The notes below the pieces were generated by a model. It was not told the DNA's origin and searched no databases. It worked only from the letters and a program-made list of their open reading frames with translations. The position numbers were made by a program, and so were the translations under genes. From Piliocolobus tephrosceles (taxonomy: Eukaryota; Chordata; Mammalia; Primates; Cercopithecidae), in the NCBI RefSeq assembly GCF_002776525.5, contig NC_045439.1, positions 120,867,300 to 120,931,299 on the forward strand: a stretch of DNA of 64,000 nt. The letters are read 5' to 3'. Below are positions 43,582 to 55,836 of this stretch, piece by piece (position 1 is the first letter of the stretch; every line of letters starts with the position of its first letter).

Positions 43582-43904
43582 TTTTTTTCCTTTTCTTTTT
43601 CTTTTTTTTTTTTTTTTTTTTTGAGAGAGAACCCGAGTCTGGCTCTGGCTCTGTTGCCCAGGCTGGAGTGCAGTGGTGCGATCTTGGCTCACTGCAATCT
43701 CCACCTCCCAGGCTCAAGCGCTTCTCATACCTCAGGTGGGATTACAGGTGCCCACCACCACGTCTGGCTAATTTTTGTACTTCTAGTAGAGATGGGGTTT
43801 CACCATGTTGGTCAGGCTGGTCTCGAACTCCTGACCTCAAGTGACCCACCCGCTTTGGCCTCCTAGAGTGCTGAGATTACAGGTGTGAGCCACCGTGCCT
43901 GGCC
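43582..43904 (-). mobile_element. Alu, antisense
   Basis: It has a T-rich tail complement, 'cccaggctggagtgcagtgg', and ends 'ccaccgtgcctggcc'. Target-site duplication 'aagtcagtatctt' (43569-43581) and 'aagtcaatatctt' (43908-43920). Part of the right arm around 43735 is deleted. The 95- and 120-codon frames are Alu noise. Confidence 0.95.
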
Positions 43905-43920
43905 AGTAAGTCAATATCTT

Positions 43921-44517
43921 CAAAAGAGATCAGATGTCTTGCTAGTTTAAAAAGGGGGAGCATCAGGACATTGGCATCATACAGAGTCAGTGAAAGGAGC
44001 AAGTGTTAGAGAATATGTCACTGACACCTGAGGAAGGAAGGAGCTTGTACCTTAATGAAAGTATTATTTCCTTTAATGTGATCGTGTCACCAGCAGACGC
44101 AGGGTAGTCAGGGCATGCTAATATATACACCTTCTCACTCAAGTAGTGGTCCACGATTAGTATAACAGACCTAAATCAAGGCTTGGGATATTTTCTACCA
44201 TTCTGCTCATTTAGGTTTGCAAAACAAGCCAGTTTTCCAAGATCTGACATTTTCTTTCAAGTTCTATGACTACTCTTCAGATGTGCTACCACCAGTGGGG
44301 GTGATGCCTGTGCTGTAATATTAACAACAATGGCAAAAAGATAATAGACATACAATTGTGGACTTGTGAAATAAAATAATAGATTATCTAATGCAATGGT
44401 TTCTAAACATTATTTTTCTGCCTAGCTGGAGAAGAATTTCAGTAAAGAAAAGCTTATTTAGAAGAACAATTAAATCAGATAAAGGTGGAACTATTCTAGT
44501 GAACACTGGGTACCAAC
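43921..44517. other. Single-copy sequence
   Basis: No recognisable element before arm 2. Confidence 0.4.
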
Positions 44518-44717
44518 GTCTTTCTCCAGGTAGCACTGAACTAGGGTGCAATGGAGCACAGTGTAAATATCACAGCTAGCAAGGCTCCTGCTTCATGGTC
44601 AGAGCTCACCAAATGGCTGCCATGTCCTGTCTTTTTATTTAATGGATGGAAGAACTAAGGTCCTTAGAATGGAAGCAGCTTCTCCAAGACCACAGAGGTG
44701 ATAACAGAGCTATGAAT
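44518..44717 (-). repeat. 200-bp inverted duplication, arm 2
   Basis: Reverse complement of 43049-43248 with one mismatch. It lies in ordinary sequence rather than microsatellite, so it is the more likely donor site. Confidence 0.95.
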
Positions 44718-47091
44718 TCACTTAAAAAAAAAAGGTTTTTTTGAAATACAAAAACTAAATTTTTATGGTAATTTCTAACTTCCCTAACACTTCTAAATTG
44801 ATTTAACTGTATTTGATAATTAAAATCACCTTATGACTCAGATAGGGCAGGGTTTTTTCCTTATACTAGGTTTACTTATGATAAACTGAGGCTCAAGGAG
44901 GAAGATTTGTCCAAAGTAAACTTTCTTGTAAGGGGTAGAGGTGGTTTTGGAATGCAGGCTCTTGGCACATGGTTCAATGTTTTATCCGCTGTGTGATGGC
45001 CTTCTGATTCATGTAAAACATTTCCCCATAAGTATCAAATTACTAATGCCAAAGAGATATCCACATGTTTTTCAACTAAATTATGCCTTCAAAACAAAAA
45101 CAGGAGTATATTAACAATTAAGCATTAATATCAAGCAGTAGCATGGTTAAATAATATATCACAATGTAAAGAGGTAAACTGGGTGCCTCAATTCTCAAGC
45201 AGTGATAGCTTAGTTCAAAATAAACAGCTTTCCAATTTACTTTAAATCTCTTTTAGCTCTTATGAAATTTACTCAAACATTTACAGCCTTAAACAACTTT
45301 GTCAAGTGTCAAACTCCCATTTGTTCATTGCCCTTGGTTTTTATATGCCTCTATTAAAGAGACAGACAAAATTCCTGGGTTAGAATTCATCTCAGCTATC
45401 ATTGGTCCAGACTCCAAGAAAGGGCCTTGCCAATGGTGTTGGTGATAGGAGAGCTCTAATTTTCCTGCAGCCTATTCCATGCTTTCTCTTCCCTATTTCT
45501 GCACCTCTGTTCTTACCTAAATTGATGTGGAACCTTGAATGTGGCTCCCTCTGCTACTGGAGTTGACATCCAAATAACTCTCTTCACAATGGTGAATATA
45601 AGCCAGCATGATTGCTCCATCCCTCAGGAAATCATTCTCCTGGGGGTGCAGTGCATCTTTCAAGGAATTAAATTTTTTCTTTCATATAGTGAGACAGAAA
45701 CCACGAAGGAGAAAAGATTATGGTCCCACCATATGTCTGTTTCTCCATAAATGTGTGTGTGCACACACACACGTGTGCTTGTGTGTGTTTTCTCAATGAG
45801 AAGGGAGTATATTTTCTCTTTCCAAGGAAAAAGATTTCCCCTCCCCTTAGGTTACTAGCTGCTAGATGCTTGCTGATTAATTTAAAGCTACACACAACTG
45901 GTTTCCTTATTAATGATTCTGCCAGGTTTCTGGAACATAGCAGTATTAACCTGCTCTGAATACAGCCTGTTCTTTTTTAAAGGAGCCATTATCTTTTGAT
46001 AAGAACATGAGAAAGTAGATAGCATAGCATAACAGTCCTATTGCTTGTACATGGCATATACCACAAGTTGCGTCCTAAGAATTTAAAAATACAGTTTTCC
46101 AATGATAGTTTAAAAATAATGGTAAAATCCCCATATCAGGATTATGATCAGTCATCCAGGGAACAGATATAAAGATTGCCTAAATGTCTGACAATGAATC
46201 AGGGAACATTCAAAAATTCAACTTAAGTGATTGGAGAGAATCAGAAGGAGGTGAGGTGAGGTCAAAATGAGATTCTAATTTAGTTAAGCACAAAACTAAG
46301 CAATTCCATTAAACCACAATTGAAGAAAGATCATGCGAACAGCGGGAGGCTTGTAAGTATGACAGAAATTAAAAGAAGAGTAGCAGGAACAAACATTTGT
46401 AGTTCTCATTCGAGCACTGTCTGAGAGAGACAGAGTTGGTAAGACTCACTTCCTGCTGAATGAAGGAACTCAAAGTGTCCCTAACATTTCTGCATCATCA
46501 AACTCCCTCCGGATCTGATTTCAGACTCACTGCACCACTGCTTCCCATAGTTTGTTTTAAGGAAGGTGACAGGCGAGCCAAAGTGAAACAGATAATCATT
46601 ACTTGACATTCATTGTGTGTAGATGTACATAAAACTGTACCCAAATATGGCTAATGTGAGTCACCTTCAGATCTACTCTCAGGTATTCCTTGTTCAAAAT
46701 GTCGAGACCTGCAGATTGGAGGGCCACAGTCTGGCACCCCATGGGCATCTAACCGAGAGGTTCATTGTCCTTCCTTGTGCAAGATAGTCTGGCTTTTCTG
46801 TATTACATGTCTTCCGTGAACCACAATAGAGGTAAAACTTCTTTCAATATCCTCGCCTCAAAGGATGATGGTGAGAACTAAATAGGAACAATGTCTGGCT
46901 CACAGCAAGTACTCAATAATTCTTGTTAATTATCTTATACAGGTCTCCTCTGTTACACCTTACATGGCACAAGAACCTCAACAAGCATTCTATTTAATTG
47001 GTATCAAAGTTTCTGAGACTTCAAATACATTTGAATGATACCCATTACAATAAGAAAAAAAATGTTGTGGCTTTTCTAAAGCTATCTGACA
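44718..47091. other. Mostly single-copy sequence with MIR traces
   Basis: Weak MIR-like blocks lie near 44880-45005 (antisense, 'aaactgaggctcaaggagga') and 46840-46930 (sense, 'agtactcaataattcttgtt'). A short (gt)/(ca) run is near 45755. Overlapping 60-79-codon frames at 45535-45959 have no family features. Confidence 0.45.
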
Positions 47092-47338
47092 GAATCAGGT
47101 TTCGTCTTCCTTCTAGTGCATTAACAAAACTCTAGTAAGTGCTATGGCCTGTCAGCATGGCAAACTCAAAGAAAGACCAGCATGAGCATATTACCTTCCA
47201 GTAAAGCAAATATGCCTAGGAAAGAGTATTTTGGACTTTGTGAGAAAGCTAAAAATTTAATAAAATATGAGAAGAGTAAGGGGGAAAAGCAAAGGTCAGA
47301 AATACAACATAATTTAAAAGCCCCTGCATATTCACTAA
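47092..47338 (+). repeat. Direct duplication, copy 1 (247 bp)
   Basis: Matches 47937-48184 over its whole length, from 'gaatcaggttt' to 'gcatattcactaa', with about 20 differences, including a one-base indel in the T/A run near the end. Both copies end abruptly. Confidence 0.93.
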
Positions 47339-47936
47339 TCTAGAAATGTCTACAGTGACCACATCTAGATGTTACACGAGGTAAGCTAGTACCTTCACAA
47401 AGGTGGAAATGAGACTGTGTTCAGCTTCAAGGAGCTTAAAATAATACACGGCAGGAAGTAGACACACAACCAATGACACTATATCCTCTAGGATCTCTAT
47501 AGGATGGTTTGTATTGTGATTTGATTGTGTTGGGTATTGCAAAGGGGTTGCTGATTACATTTTTAAGGGGATAGTAAATAAGATTAGTTTTTATAGTATG
47601 CATGTGTGTGCAGTCTAATGCAGTAAGTAAACTTCCCAGCAAGAGAAAGAGAGAGAAAAGATAAAGCAAGAAAATGTGATATTTTTGAAGGAAGAGAAAA
47701 GGTGAGTGATTAAATATTTCCCCTTAGTTGCTAGGAGCTCTCTCTGTTGCTATTCTGGAATTGAAAACATCAACTAAAGAAACTGCAGACTATAAAATGT
47801 TGCATGGACAGAAGACCTGGGAGCTGTCCAGCTCTCTGTTCCCACCAATATATGGAGCAGTCCTGAGAGCTGAGATTTCCTCTGAATCCAGAATGTAGCC
47901 AAGTATCTCCATGGTGAGACTGAGGTTCAATTCCAG
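47339..47936. other. Single-copy spacer between direct copies
   Basis: About 600 bp without recognisable repeats. Confidence 0.5.
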
Positions 47937-48184
47937 GAATCAGGTTTGGCCTTCCTTCTAGTGCATTAACAAGACTCTAATAAGAATTACAGCCTGTCAG
48001 CATGACAAACTCAAAGAAAGACCAGCAGGAGCATAGTATCTTCCAGTAAAGCAAAGCTGCCCGGGAAAGAGTATTTTGGACTTTGTAAAAAAGCTAAACA
48101 TTTAATAAAATATGAGAAGAGTAAGGGGGAAAAGCAAAGGTCAGAAATACAACATAATTTTAAAAGCCCCTGCATATTCACTAA
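47937..48184 (+). repeat. Direct duplication, copy 2 (248 bp)
   Basis: Second copy of 47092-47338, same strand, start-to-start distance 845 bp. Not a repeat family that I recognise. Confidence 0.93.
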
Positions 48185-49230
48185 GTACATATTTAAACAA
48201 AATGAAAAAGCCTGGACAGCATGAATACATGCTTCCAAAAAGCACATGTCAATGTCCAATCTTTCTATGGTCAAGCTTTTTTATGACCTATGATCATACA
48301 AATGGTGCAAAAAATTTAAACTAAATGATAGATTCTGCTTAATGTTTGTCTGAGAAAAGCAATTGACCTGGTCTCAAAATATCTTTTTAATGAGAAATCA
48401 TTTAACCTGCCAGAACTCTTAGAGATACCCCTACTGGATTCTGCCCTATTCTATCTTCAAAATCTCAAGTAAATTAAATTTCTAATGTGTTTCCACTAGA
48501 GGGCAGTAAATAAAAAACAAATAAATAACATTATTCACTGAACACAATTGCTTCTAAAATCAGATATAAACAAATTTTATTTTTCTATAGGAGACAGGAT
48601 TTGAATATTATAAGTTCAGAGATTTTCATTGCTGAAAATATTTATTTGATCACCTCTCCTGGACTTCCCTTTTGCATTGTCATTCTCCATCACTAAAAGC
48701 ATAACCTATAAACATATCCCAGAATGAGATGGGGGGGGCTATTTTTGTAAATGAAAACCTTTCTTCACCTTAAAAAGTTCCTGTTCTGTACATTCACATA
48801 GGGCCTACCTGGGTCTGAAATCACATCCCTCCTGGTCAAGGGGCTTGGTGGGCTCCACTGATTGTATTTCATTGTTGTAAGAACAGACACTGGCAAGAGG
48901 CCACAGGAGCACTCTAACAAGAGCTGTGAATTCTAAGCAGGAAACTCGCAAGAAAAGGAAGGCCAGGGATGCCATCCAGTGGTCAGCCAGTGGCCCTGCT
49001 GCCTGTGAGATCCTCAGGCACTACTGCACTGCCTCCACTGAAAGCACTAGAATGCAGTCTGCAGGCTCTAAATCTGGAAACTAACCAGTGCTAAAATAAA
49101 TTATTATTTCAATCTCAGCCAATCTCAAGCTCATAGCCTGCTTTTCTAAATTACAAACTGGGAATAAAGGAGGTTGTTGAATCAGGGACCTGGACACTAG
49201 CTTGGAAAGCCACGTGGCTCAGGGACTCCT
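48185..49230. other. Single-copy sequence with one CTCF-like motif
   Basis: A CTCF-like site is at 48493-48506. A (g)7 run is near 48732. No gene seen. Confidence 0.45.
48493..48506 (+). promoter_or_regulatory. CTCF-like motif
   Basis: 'ccactagagggcag' fits the core consensus CCASYAGRKGGCRS at every position. Binding depends on the cell and on flanking sequence, so this is only a candidate. Confidence 0.45.
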
Positions 49231-49234
49231 GCAT

Positions 49235-49395
49235 GCAGCTGCTTTTCAGAATCACCTTGGCAGCCTTCTAAAAGCTGACTTCGGAAACCACCAAAACCTT
49301 CTAGGTTACAACCTCCAGGGATAAGGCTTGAGAACTGGTATTTCTAAAAAGACTTCTGGGTGATTCTGATGCAGCAAGTCTGGCCTAGTCCAAAG
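49235..49395 (+). mobile_element. MER5-like hAT-Charlie relic
   Basis: 'tttcagaatcaccttggcag', 'aactggtatttctaaaaag' and 'gggtgattctgatgcagcaa' follow MER5 order. Ends are degraded. Confidence 0.6.
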
Positions 49396-49474
49396 AAGCT
49401 GTAAACGTCTATTCTAGGCTTTTCTTCTAGTGTCCAAAATTCAAAACCATCAGAGCTTTCTTGCTGTTCTAAAT

Positions 49475-49645
49475 GTCAGCTGTATTACTTACTAGCTGCA
49501 TAACCTAACCTTCCAATATCTCAGTGTCACATCTATAAATGGGGATATTACAGTACTTACCCTGTAGATTTACTGGAGAAAGTAAGGTGCTTAGAGCACT
49601 ACATGTCACTTAGTAAGCACTAAAATGCTTGTTACTAGTGTTATC
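49475..49645 (+). repeat. MIR SINE relic
   Basis: 'ttacttactagctgcataac', 'tctcagtgtcacatctataa', 'atggggatattacagtactt', 'cacttagtaagcactaaaat' follow the MIR order. Confidence 0.75.
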
Positions 49646-49900
49646 ATGTATTATTACTCTCTTTTGACTGCTCTTTTAGCTCACTTATTTTCATTTGCTT
49701 GGTTTCAATAGATATAGTGATCATGCTGGGCCCAGCTAGCCATATTACTTGCCTATCCTACCTTCCCCAGGCCTATATAACCCTTGTTATTTACTGATGT
49801 ATTTTAACCACAGACTCAGTTCACCCATTTTCTGAGTAATACTGATCAAAATTGGAATTTTGGTACTCCAGTGGGTATACATACACAATGAACAGAAACA

Positions 49901-50047
49901 TTTTTTTTTTTTTTTTTTTTTTTTTGTATTGCAGAGCTGGAGTCTCCCTATGTTGCCCAGGCTGGTCTTGAACTCCCAGGCTCAAGCAATCCTCCTACCT
50001 CACCTCCCAAAGTGCTAGAATTACAGGCATGAGCCACTGCACCCAGC
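49901..50047 (-). mobile_element. Half-Alu (FLAM-like), antisense
   Basis: A single arm with a T run, 'tatgttgcccaggctggtct' and end 'gccactgcacccagc'. Flanking 'agaaacattt' and 'agagacattt' may be a target-site duplication. Confidence 0.85.
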
Positions 50048-50059
50048 ATAGAGACATTT

Positions 50060-50200
50060 CAGGACCTACTATGTGCCCAGCACAAGGCACATTATTTACA
50101 TTATATAATTCAGTTTATACAACAACATTCCAAGGTAGACATTAGGTTCCCTAGTTTAATGAAAGGAGAGAACTGAGTCTTAGGGAAAGTTGCAAGTGGT
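50060..50200 (-). repeat. MIR SINE relic, antisense
   Basis: 'cctactatgtgcccagcaca' and 'caacaacattccaaggtaga' lead into 'gagaactgagtcttaggga', the antisense MIR order. Confidence 0.7.
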
Positions 50201-50956
50201 ACACTTCCCTTGGTGACTCCAAAGGCTAGAAAATGAACTACTCCCTCTGATAAGCTCTGAGCCTCATCAGTTGCCCACTTACCCACTGCTGATGGTTCAG
50301 TTTGTGCATCTGGAAGTTCTGCTCAGCATCCAGGTCCTCATCAGTACAGTAGACTGGCCTGCTTCTCTGAGATGCCTTGTCTAACACCTGCAAATCCCTC
50401 CCTAGGAAGCTGAATTCTGTTTCCTACATCCCTTGGTCTTGGCGTATGCACTACTCTGAACAGCTGGATCCCCCAGCTGTGAGAGGGCAGCTCATCTGCT
50501 CCCCAGGAGCACTCTGCTGCAGGTCCCCCTGGGATAAACCTCCCTCAAGCACACCATAGGTGGGGGAGGAAAGCCCACAGGTGCCAAGCCTCATAGACAC
50601 CATATATACTGACTGCCCTTCCCTTAAAGACGAGGCCTACAATTGACTCAATTTTCCCAGCAATCTGTTCTTTCCTGGTTTCAATTTTTCTTATTTCCCA
50701 CTGTCTTAAGTTGCTAAGGCCTCAAGTTCTTCACACCCGAGTCTGCTTTGGTCTTGACATTAACAGCATGCTGTGAGAATAAATGCATCACAGAAATCCA
50801 TGCAAGCCCACCAGGATACAGAATAGAATAGCATGAGTCACAATGACAGCAAATATATAGCATAATAAAACTGGAAAATGGCAAATCCTGTTACTATACT
50901 CCTACAATGTATTCAAGGTAACTTGCTTTAAAATTAATCAGTAAATATCTATAAAC
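50201..50956. other. Single-copy sequence
   Basis: No recognisable gene. The 60-codon frame 50377-50559 lacks a family signature. Confidence 0.4.
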
Positions 50957-51262
50957 TTTTTTTTTTTCTTTTTTTTTTGAGACAGAGTCTCGCTGTTGTT
51001 GGCCCAGGCTAGAGTGCAGTGGCATGATTTCTGCTCATTGCAACCTCTGCCTCCCAGGTTCCAGCAATTCTCCTGCCTCAGCCTCTTAAGTAGCTGGGAT
51101 TACAGGCATATGCCACCACACCCAGCTAATTTTTGTATTTTTAGTAGAGACAGGGTTTCACCATGTTGGTCAGGCTGGTCTTGAACTCCAGACCTCAAAT
51201 GATCTGCCTGCCTCGGCCTCCCAAAATGCTGGGATTAAAGGTGTGAGCCACTGTGCCCGGCC
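50957..51262 (-). mobile_element. Alu, antisense
   Basis: T run, 'tagagtgcagtggcatgatt', 'tagctgggattacaggcata', end 'gccactgtgcccggcc'. Full length and moderately diverged. Confidence 0.95.
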
Positions 51263-51985
51263 AAAACATGTATTTTATATAAGTTGCTGTGTTAGGTTTC
51301 ATAGGTGATACAAAGACGACCAAGAGATAATTGTTGCTCTCAAAGGAATATATTTTGAGGCAAAGGTACACAATTTTAAATGTTAATATTAACACACAGT
51401 AATGTATATTAAGAATCACATGAATAACATGATCACTGTGTGCTGCAGGATTTGACAGGAGACTGTGCCACAGCCATGTGACTTCCGTGGATAAAACGAC
51501 ATGGCAAAAGTGTATTTTAGAGAAATTAATGTGGTAACAGTTAACAGGAGGCTTAGAGGACGTCCTGGAGGTGGGGTTGTTTTATTTCAACATTTCCCAA
51601 CATATATCTTAAACTTTTTTATAAATAGAAGGTAAGTGAATCAAAGATATTTCAAGTCAAAGAAAGAAAGGATATACTAAATTGAATGAAGTAAAACAGA
51701 TGTGTTTTGTTGCATTTTTTCTCAGAGCCTTTATGGCAAACCTCCAAAAGAGACAGAAATATAGCATTTTCCAACTGAGTTGAACACTGAACCACTTTTC
51801 CATCATGTAGCTCATGGAACTAGCACTCTGAGATACAAACTTTTGATGACTGAGAAAAAGGCCTGAACTAGGTAAGAAAACAAATGGCACGTGGTGACAC
51901 TTTAGAGAAGACATCTACAGATCTTCACTTGGATTAGTTGTCCAGATTAAGGGAAAATGTAGAAATGGAGAGACAACTTTATCCT
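51263..51985. other. Single-copy sequence
   Basis: Nothing recognisable. The 85-codon minus frame 51657-51914 has no family signature. Confidence 0.4.
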
Positions 51986-52284
51986 ACCATTCGCTCACCA
52001 CGGATGTCCTGGCACCATCCTCGACTCCTCTCTTTCTCTCAAAGCACACATCCAACCCATCAGCAACATCTACTAAATCTACCTTTAGAGACACATCCAT
52101 AACCTGACCACTTCCCACCATGGTCTTGGCTACTTTTCTGAAGAAAACCACCATCACCCTTCTAACTGGTCTCTTCCTTCCACCCTGTGCCCTAATGGTT
52201 TGTTCTTAACAAAGAAGCAAACGGTAATTGTCTTAAAAACTAATCAGATCATGTCGGTCCCTTGCTTAAAATTCTGCAGTGGTG

Positions 52285-52600
52285 GGCCAGGCGTGGTGGC
52301 TCACGCCTGTAATCCCAGCACTGTGGGAGGCCGAGGAGGGAGGATCATGAGGTCAGGAGATCGAGACGATCCTGGCTAACAAGGTGAAACCCTGTCTCTA
52401 CTAAAAATACAAAGTCTAGCCAGGCGTGGTGGCGGACACCTGTAGTTCCAGCTACTCGGGAGGCTGAGGCAGGAGAATGGCGTGAACCTGGGAGGCGGAG
52501 CTTGCAGTGAGCGGAGATTGAGCCACTGCACTCCAGCCTGGGCAACAGAGCGAGACTTTGCCTCAAAACAAAACAAAACAAAACAAACAAACAAACAAAA
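52285..52600 (+). mobile_element. AluY inside the L2-like region
   Basis: Sense Alu from 'ggccaggcgtggtggctcac' to a tail of caaaa/caaa units. Target-site duplication 'aattctgcagtgg' (52270-52282) and 'aactctgcagtgg' (52601-52613). Confidence 0.95.
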
Positions 52601-53114
52601 AACTCTGCAGTGGCTTCCATCTCAGAGTAAAAGCCAACATCCTGCAGTGGCCCCAAGACCCAACATGTCTTCTTCTCTTCCTACCCTTGTCACCTTTTTG
52701 ACCTCACTTCCTGCCATCTTCCCCCTCTCACTCCATACCAGACTCTCTGGCCCCTACTCTGTTCCTTGGACACCACAGGCACATTCTCAACAAGGGATTT
52801 TGGCTTATTCTTCCCTCCATGTGGAATTTTCTTCTCCCAGATATCATCACAGCTACTCCCTAATGTCCTTCAGATCATTGCTCAAATGTCACATCTTCAG
52901 TTGGATTTCCATGACTAACTCATTAGAAAGTATATTCACCTCCTCCCTGATCCATTCTCTATCCCCACTGTCAGATCTCTCTTCTCCCTAATACTTACTA
53001 CCAGGTGATACACTGTCTAGTTTTTGCTTGTCTTTTATTGTCCATCCACTGTACATTATGTCCTAATAGGACAGGGCTCCCCCATCCCAATTTTGTTTTA
53101 TCCCTACTGCCTAG

Positions 53115-53132
53115 CACACAGGGGGCGCTATA
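53115..53132 (+). promoter_or_regulatory. CTCF-like motif at the L2 3' end
   Basis: 'agggggcgcta' matches the core half of the CTCF consensus. The upstream half ('gcacac') is poor. Candidate only. Confidence 0.35.
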
Positions 53133-53164
53133 GGTGTTAAACTAATTGATCAAGTAATTTCCAA

Positions 53165-54165
53165 CAGCAGTGCTATGAGTAGGTTTGAGAACGGACCACT
53201 TCTACATTATAAAGAAATTGAGAATCAGAATGATTTGTACTTTGTTCAAGAGTGTAAGTTAATAGTTAGCTAATTTATCATTTTCCGATATTTGGTTTAG
53301 CATGTAGATCTGCTGACTTTGTTAATTGTGTGATAATATCATAGGGCAGGGACAACAGTTAGAAATATAGCTTTAAACAAATCAAAATGGCTAGATTCAC
53401 AGACACAGCAGTCTTCTTATTTGTGAAAAAAGAACTGTGGGCTAAATATCATCCTTTTCCTTTTTCTCTTTAGGGTTGTTCAATATAAAATTTTCACTTA
53501 TATTCTACATAATGTTTCAAGAAAAAAAGTGAAACGGAGATAAACACAGAGAGGAATATCAAGTACCTTACTGAAACCTTCCCCTTCTGCAATCCATCAC
53601 TAGTGTGCACTAGTCTGGAGGACCCTGCTTACGTAGGAGATAGCTAAGATATCTAACTAGATATTTCTAGAGGGCTTTTTCTGACCCAGGGAAGGGGTAA
53701 TACCTATGCTGGAAAAACCCCACATGGCGAAAATATTAAAAATGTAATAAAACAAAAAAGCAACAATTCTTAAATTATGTATCTATGAAAATCAACAACA
53801 ACCTAGCAGCCCAGCCTTTTGACGCCTCCATCAGCACATAAAATGTGAGTATATGCTGGAAGAGAAGAGAAGCTGCGGTCTTCTCCACTAGAGGGCACAG
53901 AAACTCTTCTTTAAATTGGACTCATTCCCTTCTCAAGACCATTGGGCATCTCTGCGGGAAGAGGAACTCTATGCACAATAGGCCAGAAATGGCTGGAGTT
54001 ACTTTTATGTGAAGTGCCTCACTGCACTGTCTTAGCACCCAGAGATAGTGTAGGAACTGATTTCTCAAGGAATATTGAGGGCTAGGGGATGAGGTATAGA
54101 AGCAGAGACATTAAAATCAGAAGACTAGATGTAGGGAATCTATTTCAGAGGAGATAGTTGTTCTA
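53165..54165. other. Single-copy sequence with one CTCF-like motif
   Basis: No recognisable gene or repeat apart from the motif at 53885. Confidence 0.4.
53885..53898 (+). promoter_or_regulatory. CTCF-like motif
   Basis: 'ccactagagggcac' fits CCASYAGRKGGCRS at every position, same strand as the 48493 site. Confidence 0.45.
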
Positions 54166-54167
54166 CA

Positions 54168-54345
54168 CCAGTCATGCTCAAGCTTTAGCCTATGTCAGAA
54201 TCAATGGGAGGGCTTGCAAAAACCTTGTTGGGTCCCACCCCAGAGTTTCCAATTCTGGGGTTGAGTCTGAGCATTGACATTTCTAAGACGTTCCCAAGTA
54301 ATGCTGATGCTGTTAGCAGGGAATCACATTTGGGGGAATCACTGT
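54168..54345 (+). mobile_element. MER5A-type hAT-Charlie element
   Basis: 'cagtcatgctcaagctttag', 'tgggtcccaccccagagttt', 'cattgacatttctaagacgt', 'aatgctgatgctgtt' in MER5A order. Ends diverged. Confidence 0.8.
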
Positions 54346-54349
54346 TTTA

Positions 54350-54695
54350 GATGCACCAGCTACTCACATAGGACTTCATCTGGGAAAAAATGTAACAAGA
54401 TCCCACAATGCTCTGGAATAAAATTTTATAGAATCTTAAACTGTTAGAACTTGAAAGGCCCTTTATGGGGTTTTCATGTTATGGAGGGGAGCTAGAGGGC
54501 CAGATAGGTTACTTAATGCACCCAGGGCTAAGTTTTAAACTGCAGGTTGAAATCTATTCATGGATTATAGAATCAGTTTAGCATCGACTGACCAAGAGAA
54601 AAGAAGCAAAGGCTCAAAGTATGGCTCAAAAATGAGGAATGAAAGAGTGAGCCATCATTACTGACCTTTTAAAAATAAAAATAATTACAAGAAAA
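54350..54695. other. Single-copy sequence, possible MIR-like trace
   Basis: 'aatcttaaactgttagaact' and 'tgaaaggccctttatggg' hint at an ancient SINE-like relic. Too weak to name. Confidence 0.35.
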
Positions 54696-54814
54696 TTTTA
54701 TTAAAAATCGTATGCCAAAAAATGAATTAACTTGTTGAAATGAACAAATTCCTAGAAATTCCTAGAAAGACACAAATGATCAAACCTTACTCAAGAAGAA
54801 GGAGTAACTTAAAA

Positions 54815-55398
54815 TTTTTTTTATTTCAATAGTTTTAAGGGTACAAGTGGTTTTTAGTTACATGGTTTAATTGCATAGTGGTGAAGTCTAGGATTTCAGT
54901 GCACTTATCACCTGAGTAGCGTACATGGTGAACAACAGGTAGTTTTTCATACTTCATCGTCCTCCCAACCTCCTTCTTTTGAGTCTCCAATGTCCCTTAT
55001 ACCACTCTGTATGCTTTTGCATAGCAGTAGATAGCTTAGCTCCCACTTGTGAGAACATGTAGTATCTGGTTTTTACTTCTTGAATCACTTCACTTAGAAT
55101 AATGGCCTCCAGTAAATTCCAAGAATTGCAAAAGATGTTATTTCATTTTTTTTAAGGCTGAGTGGTAGCCCATGGTATATATACACATGGAATATATACA
55201 TATTTTTTAATCCACTCATCGATTGATGGGCACCTAGGTTGATTCCATATCTTTGCAATTGTGAATTGTACTGCATTAAACATACATATCCAGATGTCTT
55301 TTTGATATAATTACTTATTTTCCTTTGGGAAGGTACCCAGTAGAGGGACTGCTAGATCAAATGGTAGATCTATTTTTAGTTCCTTGAGGAATCTTCCT
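54815..55398 (-). mobile_element. Antisense L1 3' end (L1PB/L1MA-like)
   Basis: T run, 'taagggtacaagtggttttt', 'gctcccacttgtgagaacat', 'acttagaataatggcctcca', 'gttgattccatatctttgca' and 'ccagtagagggactgctaga' are the 3' UTR and late ORF2 of an L1, antisense. No clear target-site duplication, so either a nested insertion or the 3' half of an inverted L1 together with 55399-56345. Confidence 0.85.
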
Positions 55399-55836
55399 GC
55401 TATAGAAAGAGTAAATTTAAATAGACAAGTAATATTACATATTTAAAGGTATTTATATTGAAAAGAAAGGAGTGAAACCATCACTATTAATAGATGGTAT
55501 GGTCTTGTAAAAAATTCTAAGGAATTCACACAAAAAATCAAAATTATTGAGACTAATATATAAGTTCAACAAGACTGCAGGTTACAAGATCAATAAACAA
55601 TAATCAATTGCACTGCTATATTCTAGCAATGAACAATCCAAAATGAAATAAAGGAAGCAATTTAATTTACAATATCACCTACAAGAATAAACATGTAGGT
55701 ATAAAATTAACAAAAGAGGTCAAAAATTTGTGCATTACAAACTGCAAAGTATTTGCTGAAAGAAATTAGAGAAGACCTAAATAAATGGAAAGAAATTTCG
55801 ATGCTCATGGATTGAAAGACTTATTATTAAGATGAC

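Larger units (their letters stand above)
51990..53160 (+). repeat. Ancient LINE (L2-like) 3' region, split by an AluY
   Basis: A C/T-rich strand with the order known for L2-type 3' sequence: 'gtcccttgcttaaaattctg' before the Alu, 'tggcttccatctcagagtaa' after it, then 'ttgctcaaatgtcacatctt', and near the end 'ctactgcctagcacacaggg'. The 169-codon open frame 52482-52991 spans Alu and L2 sequence and is not a gene. Confidence 0.65.

Noticed and set aside
43504..43866. 120- and 95-codon frames with familiar Alu-type peptides
   Set aside because: They are antisense Alu translations, as are similar frames at 7303, 8566, 8759, 36853, 50996 and 52345.
52482..52991. 169-codon open frame
   Set aside because: It begins in the AluY, crosses its caaaa tail and continues in L2-like sequence. 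The product is a translation of two repeats.
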